Shown here: positions 7,485 to 16,094 of the stretch, in pieces
How the letters are laid out: each line of letters opens with the position of its first letter
Numbering within the stretch: position 1 is the stretch's first letter
From: DATBHW01 sp035307385
GTDB lineage: Bacteria; Chloroflexota; Ktedonobacteria; Ktedonobacterales; DATBGS01
Direction: 5' to 3'
DNA length: 64,000 nt
Assembly: GCA_035307385.1 (NCBI GenBank)
Contig: DATGID010000079.1
Span: 62,001 to 126,000, forward strand
Position numbers and translations under genes: made by a program
Notes under the pieces: model-generated
The model's database searches: none
Seen by the model: the letters and a program-made list of their open reading frames with translations, nothing else
Told to the model about the DNA's origin: nothing

Positions 7485-9443
7485 ATGTTGGAAAAGACAG
7501 TTCCGGTAAAACGAATACTTGATACCATTGATGAGCCTGCCCAGTTGCGCAAGCTGACTCTGCCGCAGTTGGAACAACTGTCGGAGGAGATTCGGCGCGA
7601 GATCATCGAAACGATCTCGGTGCGCGGCGGCCACCTGGCGCCGAACCTGGGGGCCGTCGAGTTGACGCTGGCGCTCCATATCGCCTTTGACACCCCTAAA
7701 GATCAATTGATTTGGGATATTGGGCATCAGGCGTATGTCCATAAACTGGTCACTGGGCGGCGTGATCGCTTCCATACCATTCGCCAGTTCGAGGGGCTTT
7801 CCGGTTATCTGCGCCGCGATGAAAGCATCTATGATGTCTTTGGGGCCAGCCATGCCAGCACGTCGCTTTCGGCGGCGCTGGGTGTGGCAGTGGGGCGCGA
7901 CCTGCGCGGCGAAGATTTCAATGTAGTCGCGGTGATTGGCGATGGCGCGCTGACGGGCGGCATGGCGCTGGAGGCCATTAATAACGCGGGGACGCTCAAG
8001 AAAAAGGTGATCTTTGTCTTAAATGATAATGACAAATCGATCTCTGAAAATGTTGGCGCTATCCATAAATATCTGGGCAAACTGCGCGCAGACCCGCTCT
8101 ATCGCAAGCTGCGCGGCGCGGCCAGGCAATCGCTGGCAAACCTGCCGATGGTTGGCGATCTGGCGGTCGAAATGGCCGGACGCGCTGACCGCAGCGTAAA
8201 GGAGTTCTGGCTGCCCAGCAAGAGCGGCGTGATCTTTGCCGAACTTGGCCTCACCTTCCTTGGACCCTTTGATGGGCACAACATTCCGCTGATGGTTGAG
8301 GTCTTCCAGCGGGCGAAGGAGCTTGAAGGGCCGGTGATGATTCAGGTCATCACGCAAAAGGGCAAGGGCTGGGAACACTCCGAGGCCGATTCGACCAAAT
8401 GGCATGGGCCAGGCGCGTATGATTACAAAACCGGCACGATCAAAAAGAATCCCGCCGATCCGCCAACCTATACCGAGGTCTTTGCCAACGTGCTGGTGGA
8501 ACTGGCGGAAAAAGACCCCAGCGTGGTGGGGATTACGGCAGCCATGGCCGATGGCACCGGCCTGAAAAAGCTGCGCGAGCGCTTCCCTGAGCGCTATTTC
8601 GATGTGGGCATCGCCGAGCAGCACGCGGTGACCTTTGCCGCCGGTCTGGCGGTCAGCGGCGCGCGTCCGGTGGCGGCGATTTATTCGACCTTCCTCCAGC
8701 GTGCCTTCGATCAGGTGGTGCATGATGTCTGCGTGCAGAACCTGCATGTGACGTTCTGCCTGGACCGCGCTGGCATCGTGGGCGAAGATGGGCAAACGCA
8801 GCATGGCGTCTTCGATATCGGCTTCCTGCGGTCGCTGCCCAATATGAAGTTGATGGCCCCCAAGGATGAAAACGAACTACGCCACATGCTTTATACCGCG
8901 CTCTACCTCGATGGGCCGGTAACGCTGCGCTACCCTCGCGGCAAGTCGCTGGGCGTTCCGATGGATGCGGAGCCACAGAAGCTGGAGGTGGGCAAAGCCG
9001 AATTATTGACGCCGGAAGCAGAAGTCGAGCAGGCCGACGCGGTGGTGCTGGCCTATGGCAATATGGTGCAGCCCGCCGTGCAGGCAGCAGCGGAACTGGC
9101 GCAAGAAGGCTTGCGTCTGGCGGTGGTCAACGCGCGCTGGGCCAAGCCGCTGGATGAGGCGTTGATTCTGCGGCTGGCGAAAGCGTGTGGCCGGGTGATT
9201 ACGGTGGAAGATCATATGGTGGCGTGCGGTTTTGGCAGCGCGGTGCTGGAATTGCTGACGCGCGAGGGTCTGCATACTATCCCGTTGCATATGATTGGTC
9301 TGCCTGATCGCTTTGTGGAGCATGGCGCGCCCGCGATTCTCCACGAACTCTATGGGCTTTCTTCCGGCCATATCAAAGAGGTGGCTCATGATTTGATCGG
9401 CGCTGATACCAAGGCACGCCAGATCAAGCGGGTCAGAGGCTAA
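7485..9443 (+). CDS. dxs: 1-deoxy-D-xylulose-5-phosphate synthase
   Basis: 652 residues, the normal length. The TPP-binding motif GDGALTGGMALEAINNAG lies near residues 150-170, and the catalytic region HVDGHD-like segment reads LGPFDGHNIP. The transketolase pyrimidine and C-terminal domains follow (DGTGLKKLRERFPERYFD, AEQHAVTFAAG). It condenses pyruvate and glyceraldehyde 3-phosphate, the first step of the MEP isoprenoid pathway; the product also feeds thiamine and pyridoxal. AAAGGAG precedes the ATG. It is a single-gene unit with its own promoter and a very strong terminator at 9472. Confidence 0.97.
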   Translation: MLEKTVPVKRILDTIDEPAQLRKLTLPQLEQLSEEIRREIIETISVRGGHLAPNLGAVELTLALHIAFDTPKDQLIWDIGHQAYVHKLVTGRRDRFHTIRQFEGLSGYLRRDESIYDVFGASHASTSLSAALGVAVGRDLRGEDFNVVAVIGDGALTGGMALEAINNAGTLKKKVIFVLNDNDKSISENVGAIHKYLGKLRADPLYRKLRGAARQSLANLPMVGDLAVEMAGRADRSVKEFWLPSKSGVIFAELGLTFLGPFDGHNIPLMVEVFQRAKELEGPVMIQVITQKGKGWEHSEADSTKWHGPGAYDYKTGTIKKNPADPPTYTEVFANVLVELAEKDPSVVGITAAMADGTGLKKLRERFPERYFDVGIAEQHAVTFAAGLAVSGARPVAAIYSTFLQRAFDQVVHDVCVQNLHVTFCLDRAGIVGEDGQTQHGVFDIGFLRSLPNMKLMAPKDENELRHMLYTALYLDGPVTLRYPRGKSLGVPMDAEPQKLEVGKAELLTPEAEVEQADAVVLAYGNMVQPAVQAAAELAQEGLRLAVVNARWAKPLDEALILRLAKACGRVITVEDHMVACGFGSAVLELLTREGLHTIPLHMIGLPDRFVEHGAPAILHELYGLSSGHIKEVAHDLIGADTKARQIKRVRG

Positions 9444-9471
9444 GAGCCGCTTTTTACACTGGAATGCACAA

Positions 9472-9523
9472 CCAAGAAGAGCGTGGCTCCGAACCATTCG
9501 GAGCCACGCTCTTCTTGGCGTTT
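9472..9523. terminator. strong bidirectional terminator after dxs
   Basis: A perfect 21-bp stem (9472-9492 with 9498-9518) around a 5-nt loop ACCAT, followed by CGTTTT. It lies between the convergent dxs (+) and the small membrane protein gene (-, stop at 9546). Confidence 0.9.
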
Positions 9524-9545
9524 TCAATGGCGCTGTTCTGCCCGG

Positions 9546-10184
9546 CTATTCCTGGGCTGGCTTGTTTTCGGCCTCTGCATCGGATGGTGTCGCTGCTGGC
9601 GGCGTGTCCTCGTTGAGCGTGCTGTCCACAACCCCTGCTTCCGGCAGCGTTGACGGCCTGGGCCGCGCCGGGCGGGCGCTTCTGGTTGGCATCCCCACGG
9701 CAGCATACGCCAGCACAGTGAAGCCGCCAAAGAGAACGATGAGACCAGAGACCAGGGCCTCGATGGGCAGATGGATGAGCAGGAAGAGCGGCACCAGGAT
9801 AACCAACAGCACGGGCGAGATAATCAGATCATAGCGAATCAAAAGTTTCTGGCGCTTGGCCTGGCGTAGTTCCTGGCGGCGTTCTTGCTGGCGCGCCTGA
9901 ATCTCCAGCCGCCGCTCTTCGCGGCGCTCGTCGCGCCGGACAACGGATGGGTCGCGCGGCTTGGGCGCTGTCCCCGTTTTTGACACAGCCTGATTAGGTG
10001 TTTTGCCCGCGGCCTGGGGCGTTTTCGCGGCGCTTTGCGCGGCGCGCGGTGCGGTTTGCCCTGTTTTTGACGCGGTGGGCGTGTTTTTGGATGATGGGGT
10101 CGTCTTGCCAGTGGGCGTGGTCTGACCCGGCTTCGGCGATGGTTCCTTCTTTTTCCCCGCCTGCTGATTCGTTGGTGTACTCAT
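9546..10184 (-). CDS. small membrane protein with basic coiled region, unknown
   Basis: 212 residues, not recognised. Residues 1-75 are low complexity, rich in Thr, Pro, Ala and Lys (repeated KTP/TPT motifs). Residues 76-115 are a highly charged Arg/Glu helix (RRDERREERRLEIQARQQER). Two adjacent hydrophobic helices follow at about 120-165, then an acidic Pro-rich tail. It could be a membrane anchor with a cytoplasmic basic arm. Its ATG overlaps the stop of the upstream HAD gene (ATGA at 10181-10184), so the two are translationally coupled. Confidence 0.7.
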   Translation of the reverse strand: MSTPTNQQAGKKKEPSPKPGQTTPTGKTTPSSKNTPTASKTGQTAPRAAQSAAKTPQAAGKTPNQAVSKTGTAPKPRDPSVVRRDERREERRLEIQARQQERRQELRQAKRQKLLIRYDLIISPVLLVILVPLFLLIHLPIEALVSGLIVLFGGFTVLAYAAVGMPTRSARPARPRPSTLPEAGVVDSTLNEDTPPAATPSDAEAENKPAQE

Positions 10185-10987
10185 GATTCCAATCTATCTC
10201 CTTGGTAGTGCTGTTGTTCTGGCGTGGCAGCGTGAACTGCTGGCGCTGTAGAAATGTCCAGCAAGTCCAGTACCTCGCGTAGATCATGGATGACCAGGCA
10301 ATCCATCTCTTGGGCGCGCAGATGGCCGGGTCGGTCAATCAAGATGGGGGTGATGCCCACGGCGCGCGCCCCCAAGACATCGAGGATGTAGGAGTCGCCG
10401 ATATGGATGGCATAATCAGAGATGCCGCCCGCGCGCCGCAGCGCCAGTTCATACAGCCCTGGCTCTGGCTTGGCGTGGCGTGTGACGGCTGAGATAGTAA
10501 GGCAGTCGAAGTAGCGCGGGAGATCAAGGCCAGCGATGATCGAGGCCAGGCTGCCGCCCCAATCAGAGATAATCCCCAGCGTGAATCCGCGCCCTTGCAG
10601 CCCCTGGAGCGTGGGCAGCACATCAGGATAAAGTTCCCAACTGGTATGCAGATCGAATGTTTTGATGATCTCTTGCGCGCAGCGCTCCAGCAGCGCTTCG
10701 TTGTCGCCCTCGATACATGGGCGCAGCAGCGCTTTATAATAGCCATCCCAGAACAGGATAATGGCTTCTTCGCTGGCCCAGGTGCGGCCATTGGACTTGA
10801 TGGCCTTTGCAAAGTAGGCTTCGGCTGCCGGAAGCTGCTGAGCGATTTGCTCGATATCCAGGCGCACGCCTTCCCGCCGACAGACATCTTGGCAAATCTC
10901 GACCAGCGAGGGAGATGTGCGCAGGAGCGTAAAGCCCGCGTCAAAAAAGATGGTGCGGATCGCCTGAGGCGATTCGAGTTTCCTCAT
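10181..10987 (-). CDS. HAD-superfamily hydrolase (subfamily IA)
   Basis: 268 residues with all HAD motifs: motif I FFDAGFTLL with the nucleophile aspartate near residue 16, motif II ISDWGG, motif III lysine in KPEPGLYELALRRAG, and motif IV HIGDSYILDVLGA. A helical cap lies between motifs I and II. The first motif has Asp-x-Gly-x-Thr, so it is probably a phosphatase, perhaps for a small sugar phosphate or nucleotide. It is the first gene of a two-gene operon with the small membrane protein. The substrate cannot be read from sequence. Confidence 0.85.
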   Translation of the reverse strand: MRKLESPQAIRTIFFDAGFTLLRTSPSLVEICQDVCRREGVRLDIEQIAQQLPAAEAYFAKAIKSNGRTWASEEAIILFWDGYYKALLRPCIEGDNEALLERCAQEIIKTFDLHTSWELYPDVLPTLQGLQGRGFTLGIISDWGGSLASIIAGLDLPRYFDCLTISAVTRHAKPEPGLYELALRRAGGISDYAIHIGDSYILDVLGARAVGITPILIDRPGHLRAQEMDCLVIHDLREVLDLLDISTAPAVHAATPEQQHYQGDRLES

Positions 10988-11058
10988 ACGAATAACGAAA
11001 CCCTTACCAGCGGCTCTCAGGTGTGCCAGCCGCCTAGACAGAGAACGTCAAACAAAGG

Positions 11059-11910
11059 TTATGAGCGATGGCGCTGGAAGTACACAACTGACCAGCGACC
11101 GATGTCTTGAAAGCCGATCTTGCGATAGACCTGCGCGGCGGGCGCGTTGTCTTCCAGATAAAAGAGATAGGGGCAGCGCCCTTCGGCCACGAGGTCGGCG
11201 CAGAGCGCGGTTACGACCGCGGTGCTGTGGCCGTGGTTGCGCTCCTCTGGAAGCGTCCAGACGCCGCCAATCATGGCGGCGTCGGAGCATTCGGCGCTGG
11301 TAGAAGCCCCCGCGACCAGATGACCATTGCTTTCGGCAACAAACGTGCGCAGGCCATAGACGCGCTCGATCATCGATTGGCGCACCTGCTCGACGGATGC
11401 CAGTTCAAAACCGGCGGCGCCGGTATACAAGGTGGTCAGCGCCGGGATGTCGTCGGGCATTGCCCGGCGAATCGTGGCCTGGGGGACTGCTCCAGGCAGG
11501 TAGCTCTGGAACTGCTCCTCCGCAAGCTGCGCGAAGAAATGGGCCTCGCTGCGGGTGATGGTCAACTGCCAGAGATATTGCAGCGCGCTGTTCACGGTCT
11601 CGCGCGGCCCCATAATAAAGTTCAGTTGCTGGCGCAGGGCGATATCCATGATGGGGCGCAGCGTCGATGCATCGGTGGTGTACAGCCCGGCGCGATGTCC
11701 CGCCATCATCAAGGCGGTGACAAGCTGCTGATCCTGGAAGGTGCCCCAGTAGTGGATAAATGGGTCCTCCAGGCCGAAGCGCTCAAGATTGCTGGTGAGG
11801 AAGGCGGTGTATCCCGGCGCAGCCCCCAGGAATTGACGCAGTTCGGCGAAATGTTCTTCCTGGAGTCGGCGCGTGTAGGTTTCTGGGCGGCGACGAGTGT
11901 CTGTAGTCAC
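11059..11910 (-). CDS. GNAT-family N-acetyltransferase
   Basis: 283 residues. The C-terminal half (about 145-283) is a GNAT domain: the acetyl-CoA loop reads GGVWTLPEERNHGHSTAVV, a variant of the usual Q/RxxGxG/A, and is followed by FYLEDNAPAAQVYRKIGF. The N-terminal half is a degenerate GNAT-like domain (DUF4081-like), as in tandem-GNAT proteins. The start is a GTG preceded by a run of G residues; no ATG gives a better fit. It stands alone between the HAD operon and prfA. The substrate is unknown. Confidence 0.8.
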   Translation of the reverse strand: MTTDTRRRPETYTRRLQEEHFAELRQFLGAAPGYTAFLTSNLERFGLEDPFIHYWGTFQDQQLVTALMMAGHRAGLYTTDASTLRPIMDIALRQQLNFIMGPRETVNSALQYLWQLTITRSEAHFFAQLAEEQFQSYLPGAVPQATIRRAMPDDIPALTTLYTGAAGFELASVEQVRQSMIERVYGLRTFVAESNGHLVAGASTSAECSDAAMIGGVWTLPEERNHGHSTAVVTALCADLVAEGRCPYLFYLEDNAPAAQVYRKIGFQDIGRWSVVYFQRHRS

Positions 11911-12055
11911 GCCATGCCCCCCCGAGAAGGCTGCTTTGGCAGAGCCTCGCCAGCACGGTCTGCCCTTCCCATAGGCAGTCCTGCCTGCTCGGCTATGCCT
12001 TGCTTATGCGGCTCTGCTGTTGCTGCTTCCACAGGTAAAGCTGGCTCCTCTCTGC

Positions 12056-13144
12056 CTAGCTCCTGGCTGCTCCTGGACCTGTCGCTTCCTCTTCATCGCT
12101 GGTAATCAATGCTTCGATGATCGGGTCGATCTCGCCATCCAGGATGCGCGGCAGGTTATGCAGGCTCAGATTGATGCGATGGTCGGTCACGCGGTCCTGC
12201 GGGAAATTATAGGTGCGGATTTTTTCGCTGCGGTCACCGGTTTGCACCTGCGAGCGCCGCGCCGCGCCAAGCTCAGCGGCGCGTTTTTGCTGCTCCATGT
12301 CCCAGAGCCGGGCGCGCAAGACGGCCATCGCTTTGTTCTTGTTCTTCAACTGCGATTTTTCGTCCTGGCAGGTGACAACCAGCCCGCTGGGAAAATGCGT
12401 GATGCGCACCGCCGAGTCGGTGGTGTTGACGCTCTGGCCACCGTGCCCGGTGGAGCGATAGACATCGACGCGGATGTCTTCTGGCTTGATTTCCACTTCC
12501 ACGTCTTCGGCCTCCGGCAGCACGATGACTTTCGTGGTGGAGGTGTGGATGCGCCCGCTGGATTCGGTGACGGGAACGCGCTGCACGCGATGCGTGCCGC
12601 CCTCGTACTTCAGACGGGAATAGGCGTTTTTGCCGCGCACCTCGAAGACGATTTCTTTGAAGCCGCCGATGCCGCTTTCGTTGGAATCGAGCACTTCCAG
12701 GTTCCAGCGCCTGTCTTCGGCGTAGCGGCTATACATGCGGAAAAGGTCGGCAGCGAACAGACCAGCCTCGTCGCCGCCCGCGCCCGCCTGGATGGTCATA
12801 ATCACGTTGCGCTCGTCCATCACGTCTTTGGGGCGCAGCGCGACTTTCAATTCCTCCAACAGCCGATCTGCCTGCCGCCGCAGCCGGTCCAGTTCTTCAC
12901 GCGCCAGGGCGCGCAGGTCGTCGTCCAGCCCATTGCCCAGCATTTCTTCGGTGTCGTTGCGCTGACGTAACGTTTCTTTGAAATCTCGATACTTTGTAAC
13001 CAGAGGCTCCAGACTGGAGTATTCGCGCCCATAGCGTTCCAGCAAGCTAGGGTCGGCGATCACGTCGGGCTGAACCATCAGGTCGTTTAATTCTTCGTAC
13101 CGGGTTTCCAGGTTGGTGAGTTTATCGAGTAGGGGATCGCTCAA
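12056..13144 (-). CDS. prfA: peptide chain release factor 1
   Basis: 362 residues from a TTG start. The GGQ motif (STGHGGQSVNTTDSAVR) carries out peptidyl-tRNA hydrolysis, and the codon-recognition motif is PVT in RVQRVPVTESSG, the RF1-type PxT for UAA/UAG rather than the RF2 SPF. GGAGGA lies 7 nt before the TTG at 13144, while a further in-frame TTG at 13165 has none; the resulting length matches E. coli RF1 (360). No prmC follows. A candidate minus-strand -10 (TAAGAT with extended TG) lies at 13229-13237. Confidence 0.95.
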   Translation of the reverse strand: MSDPLLDKLTNLETRYEELNDLMVQPDVIADPSLLERYGREYSSLEPLVTKYRDFKETLRQRNDTEEMLGNGLDDDLRALAREELDRLRRQADRLLEELKVALRPKDVMDERNVIMTIQAGAGGDEAGLFAADLFRMYSRYAEDRRWNLEVLDSNESGIGGFKEIVFEVRGKNAYSRLKYEGGTHRVQRVPVTESSGRIHTSTTKVIVLPEAEDVEVEIKPEDIRVDVYRSTGHGGQSVNTTDSAVRITHFPSGLVVTCQDEKSQLKNKNKAMAVLRARLWDMEQQKRAAELGAARRSQVQTGDRSEKIRTYNFPQDRVTDHRINLSLHNLPRILDGEIDPIIEALITSDEEEATGPGAARS

Positions 13145-13345
13145 AGAGGCTTCCTCCGCACACAAGTTCTTTCATAGGCGGTTGTTGGGCTTCCCCTATC
13201 CGCCAGCTACCTACTATTGCCATCGTTGATCTTATCACATTTTGGGGATACTCGTCCGGTCTGGAGTACCGGGCGATGTATCGATTACACTTCTACACGC
13301 CAGACGCTGGGCCATATCCCAGCGCCATCGAAGGGAACAACGCCA

Positions 13346-13900
13346 ATGGATACCTCACAGGATGAATACGTTTGGGAGATCAAGCAGTTTCGCCACCAGA
13401 AAGACCAGTTCTTTGCGACCTCTGCCGACGCGCCCATTCCCAGGCACGAGCGCCAGCACTTTCAGGGGCTGCGCTATTTTGACCCTGACCCGGCCTATCG
13501 CGTCGAGGCGGAACTGGCGCGTTTCGACGCGCCGGAGATCGTGCAGCTAGGCACGACCACTGGCCGCATCACGGAGCATTATCGGTATGGGGAGGCGCGC
13601 TTCATCCTCGACGGCCAGGACTGTCGGCTGACGGCCTATAAGTCGGTTGATGCGGATGATGACGACGCTGAACTCTTCCTGCCGTTCCGCGATGCCACCA
13701 CCGGGCAGGAATCCTATGGCGCGGGGCGCTATCTGGAGGTGGAAGAAGCGGCTGATGGGTCGGGTCACCTCATCCTGGATTTTAACCTGTCATATAGCCC
13801 CTGGTGCGCCTATAACGATGCCTATAGCTGTGTGCTGCCCCCAGCCGAAAATCGTCTGCCGGTGGCCGTGCGCGCCGGGGAAAAAAGCTATCACGACTGA
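13346..13900 (+). CDS. DUF1684 family protein
   Basis: 184 residues. The family hallmark is the C-terminal stretch FNLSYSPWCAYNDAYSCVLP followed by PAENRLPVAVRAGEK; upstream, RFILDGQDCRLTAYKS and LFLPFRDATTGQESYGAGRY also fit. The two cysteines and the AGEK end are typical. Function is unknown in general; members are soluble proteins. The ATG is preceded by AAGGGA; the frame is open upstream from 13217 but without a ribosome site. It is single, divergent from prfA and ends at a bidirectional hairpin. Confidence 0.85.
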   Translation: MDTSQDEYVWEIKQFRHQKDQFFATSADAPIPRHERQHFQGLRYFDPDPAYRVEAELARFDAPEIVQLGTTTGRITEHYRYGEARFILDGQDCRLTAYKSVDADDDDAELFLPFRDATTGQESYGAGRYLEVEEAADGSGHLILDFNLSYSPWCAYNDAYSCVLPPAENRLPVAVRAGEKSYHD

Positions 13901-13951
13901 TGTCTTTGGCTGCAAGAGCAGAAACCAGAGCAAGAGCCGGTGCTCCATAAA

Positions 13952-13977
13952 AGAAGCCTCGCACGTGCGAGGCTTCT
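13952..13977. terminator. bidirectional terminator between DUF1684 gene and tRNA-Cys
   Basis: A perfect 26-bp palindrome, arms 13952-13964 and 13965-13977, with TTTT on the minus-strand side. A second hairpin, CCAGGCTA/TAGCCTGG (14003-14020), lies in the tRNA trailer. Confidence 0.75.
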
Positions 13978-14034
13978 GCGTCTTTATTCTGCTTTGAAGT
14001 TCCCAGGCTATGTAGCCTGGAACCCGAAACATGC

Positions 14035-14109
14035 TGGAGGCGACGGGCGGATTCGAACCGCCGATAGGGGTTTTGCAGACCCCCGCCTTAACCACTTGGC
14101 CACGTCGCC
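14035..14109 (-). tRNA. tRNA-Cys (GCA)
   Basis: A full cloverleaf on the minus strand: acceptor GGCGACG/CGTCGCC, anticodon stem GGGGT/ACCCC with loop CTGCAAA (anticodon GCA), T arm GGCGG-TTCGAAT-CCGCC, and an encoded CCA at 14037-14035. Its 5' half (to the end of the anticodon loop) is duplicated at 30,453-30,491, marking it as the integration site of the element on its 5' side. Confidence 0.95.
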
Positions 14110-14110
14110 G
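14072..14110. repeat. left attachment site (att core, 39 bp)
   Basis: Identical to 30,453-30,491. It starts at the 3' edge of the anticodon loop and runs through the tRNA-Cys 5' end plus one base. The bases flanking both ends differ between the copies (T versus A on the left, T versus G on the right), which defines the limits. Confidence 0.93.
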
Positions 14111-14136
14111 TAAGATCAGGTTTCAAGCAGGATCAC

Positions 14137-14166
14137 AGCATACAAGCGCTACAACTTTTTTGTCGT
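14137..14166 (-). promoter_or_regulatory. candidate element-borne promoter for tRNA-Cys
   Basis: On the minus strand, ACGACA (14,166-14,161), an 18-nt spacer and TATGCT (14,142-14,137). Each box matches four of six consensus bases. The start would be about 20 nt upstream of the tRNA. It is weak, but some promoter is needed here because the original upstream DNA was displaced. Confidence 0.35.
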
Positions 14167-14402
14167 AGACCCTTGCCCTATGCCCTATACTCTCCTGCCC
14201 AACTGTATACCATTAAGGCAAGAAACCCTACTCAAGAACTTATACCACAGATACTGCCTCAAGTCAACAGCCGGTTGAATGGTGCACAGCCTCTGCTTAA
14301 ATGCTTTATCATCCCTGCTCAAAAGCGCAAAACATACCAGCCTTCCGCAGTCATTGGCAACGGGTGCAGCCGTATTTTTTTACGGTGAAGGACCGTGCGC
14401 TG

Positions 14403-14411
14403 TGATATAAT
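14403..14411 (+). promoter_or_regulatory. extended -10 promoter for the AbiJ-like gene
   Basis: TGATATAAT: a perfect TATAAT (14,406-14,411) with an extended TG. No good -35 is seen at 17 nt. The expected start is near 14,418. Confidence 0.55.
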
Positions 14412-14465
14412 GTTTAAAAGTTTTACGGGCTGTAGCAATCGTGGTGCTGCCATGTGGGAGGGCAC

Positions 14466-15347
14466 ATGACCTTTTCTGAGCGCATGGGGTTAAAGCAAAG
14501 GGTCATCCAGGTTGATAGTATGGATGACGATTTAAGAAATAGCCTCTGGAATGTTCTGATTGTTTATTTTGATAAGTTACGCAGCCCCATTACCGTCTTA
14601 AATGGCTTGCGTATGACTACATCTATGGAGCTTCTTACTGAACGGATATGGTTTGACTTCCTGAAGAAGCCTGGAGACGAGATGCCCAAAAAAGGGCCAG
14701 ATACCATCCGGCAACTAAAGAGCTATTTCATGGGGTGTGAGTGGTTTGAGGCGTATGATTTCATAGAATTTATTGCGAACACCTCATCTCAAAGCATTGT
14801 CTGTATCGACCCCAAAATACTAAAGGGATTCTTAGAAGCTTGCAACGACATGTTGGGGCGTGAAGGGTCTGCTTACCGCCTTGTGGGTAGGAAGCTTGTA
14901 CCCGTAACCTCAGATCAAGAGATTGCCGCAATAACGGGTGCATTGTCTGCTACAAACACCACGGCCAATCTCAGGCTAGTCAATACGCACCTGAAACAAG
15001 CACTAACGCTACTTGCGGACCGAAGAACGCCCGATTATCGCAACAGCATGAAAGAAAGCATCAGCGCCGTGGAGTGCATTTGCAAGCTCATTGCGGGCAT
15101 GCCCAAGGCGACGCTTGGGCCAGCGCTGGATAAGATCAAGTCTTCAGGGAAAGTGACCATGCACCCAGCGCTAGAGGAAGGACTGAGGAAGCTCTATACC
15201 TACACCTGTGACTCGGATGGTATCCGGCACGCGCTGAAAGACGCACCAACCGTTGACGTGGAAGACGCCCGGTATATGCTGGTGATGTGTGCTGGCTTCG
15301 TCAGCTATCTTATCGAAAAGGCCAGGAAGGCAGGCATTGCCCTGTAG
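14466..15347 (+). CDS. AbiJ-NTD4-type abortive infection protein
   Basis: 293 residues. The N-terminus, MTFSERMGLKQRVIQVDSMD followed by DDLRNSLWN, matches the AbiJ N-terminal domain 4. The C-terminal part (RNSMKESISAVECICKLIAG, then LGPALDKIK and SDGIRHALKD, VEDARYMLVMCAGFVSYL) is the helical domain usually paired with it, probably HEPN-like. AbiJ-type proteins act as abortive-infection phage defence, with a HEPN RNase the presumed effector; no experiment supports this one. A GGAGG just upstream fixes the ATG at 14,466 over a GTG at 14,454. It is the leftmost cargo gene and has its own promoter. Confidence 0.8.
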   Translation: MTFSERMGLKQRVIQVDSMDDDLRNSLWNVLIVYFDKLRSPITVLNGLRMTTSMELLTERIWFDFLKKPGDEMPKKGPDTIRQLKSYFMGCEWFEAYDFIEFIANTSSQSIVCIDPKILKGFLEACNDMLGREGSAYRLVGRKLVPVTSDQEIAAITGALSATNTTANLRLVNTHLKQALTLLADRRTPDYRNSMKESISAVECICKLIAGMPKATLGPALDKIKSSGKVTMHPALEEGLRKLYTYTCDSDGIRHALKDAPTVDVEDARYMLVMCAGFVSYLIEKARKAGIAL

Positions 15348-15350
15348 TTG

Positions 15351-16094
15351 TCAGTGCTGCTTAGGCTGTCGTTTGTCGGGTAAGCGGCCCTTCAGGCGTA
15401 CCAGCAGGTTGGCGCTGGTGGGCGCTGGCTTGGGCGCTGGCAACGGGTTGCCACTGGTGTGTAGCTCGTTGTAAATGCCCTCGCACTCCTCCCACAATTC
15501 CGCCGTTATTTGGTTGAAGTCGTCTATTTGTACCCCAAGAAAAAGTGGAGTCACATGACCCTGCTGTGGCATGCTAGCCTGGGCACGTGTAAGGCTTCGA
15601 TCATAAATAATGGGGCGCCTTTCAGGTGGCAAGGCAAGGTGACTTTTATAGATTGACAGCATGTGGGTACGTTCAAAAGCTTCTGAGAGAAGAGGGCGCA
15701 GCTTCATGAGGCGAGCCAGTTTTGTATGGTGATCGAAAACTTGCTGTAGCTGCGTCCTGGTCAATGCCATTGGAACGTTTGACACTTGGCTTTCCCACAT
15801 CACATGTCGCCACTCTGGGGCTAGTTCGTGTACAAAATTGGCACGTCGCCAAAAAACAATTTCTTCAGGCTCGTAACTGGCACCACCAGGAGGGGACAAC
15901 ACACGATGTTGCCAGAAATCTTCCAGCCAGGCAAGGTTTTGGCTTATCTCCAGGTACAACAGGGTACAAACAGCTTCTTTCTGTTCTCGCTTCTTCCTGC
16001 CCTCTTGCCACCAGGTAGCGCTCAGGCTCAAGACAAAGCCCAGGATGGTGCCCACAACAACGCCGCCAGCCCCACTGAGTAAATTATCTATCAT
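15351..16094 (-). CDS. single-pass membrane protein, unknown (cassette A, second gene)
   Basis: 247 residues, not recognised. An N-terminal hydrophobic helix (about residues 8-28, GAGGVVVGTILGFVLSLSAT) is followed by a basic stretch GRKKREQKEA, so the bulk should be cytoplasmic. The rest is mainly helical with conserved-looking WRRANF and DDFNQITAELWEECEG. The C-terminal tail is Pro/Lys-rich. Its ATG overlaps the stop of the upstream gene (ATGA, 16,091-16,094), so the two form a coupled pair. It converges on the AbiJ-like gene with 3 nt between stops. Given the neighbours, a defence role is plausible but unproven. Confidence 0.7.
   Translation of the reverse strand: MIDNLLSGAGGVVVGTILGFVLSLSATWWQEGRKKREQKEAVCTLLYLEISQNLAWLEDFWQHRVLSPPGGASYEPEEIVFWRRANFVHELAPEWRHVMWESQVSNVPMALTRTQLQQVFDHHTKLARLMKLRPLLSEAFERTHMLSIYKSHLALPPERRPIIYDRSLTRAQASMPQQGHVTPLFLGVQIDDFNQITAELWEECEGIYNELHTSGNPLPAPKPAPTSANLLVRLKGRLPDKRQPKQH

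Larger units (their letters stand above)
14111..14465. other. left-end noncoding region of the element
   Basis: 355 bases between the tRNA-Cys 5' end and the AbiJ-like gene. They contain a weak minus-strand promoter for the tRNA (14,137-14,166) and an extended -10 promoter for the AbiJ-like gene (14,403-14,411). I see no supported gene in the rest. Confidence 0.5.

Noticed and set aside
11107..12105. 332-codon plus-strand open frame
   Set aside because: Antisense to the GNAT acetyltransferase; long only because of high G+C.
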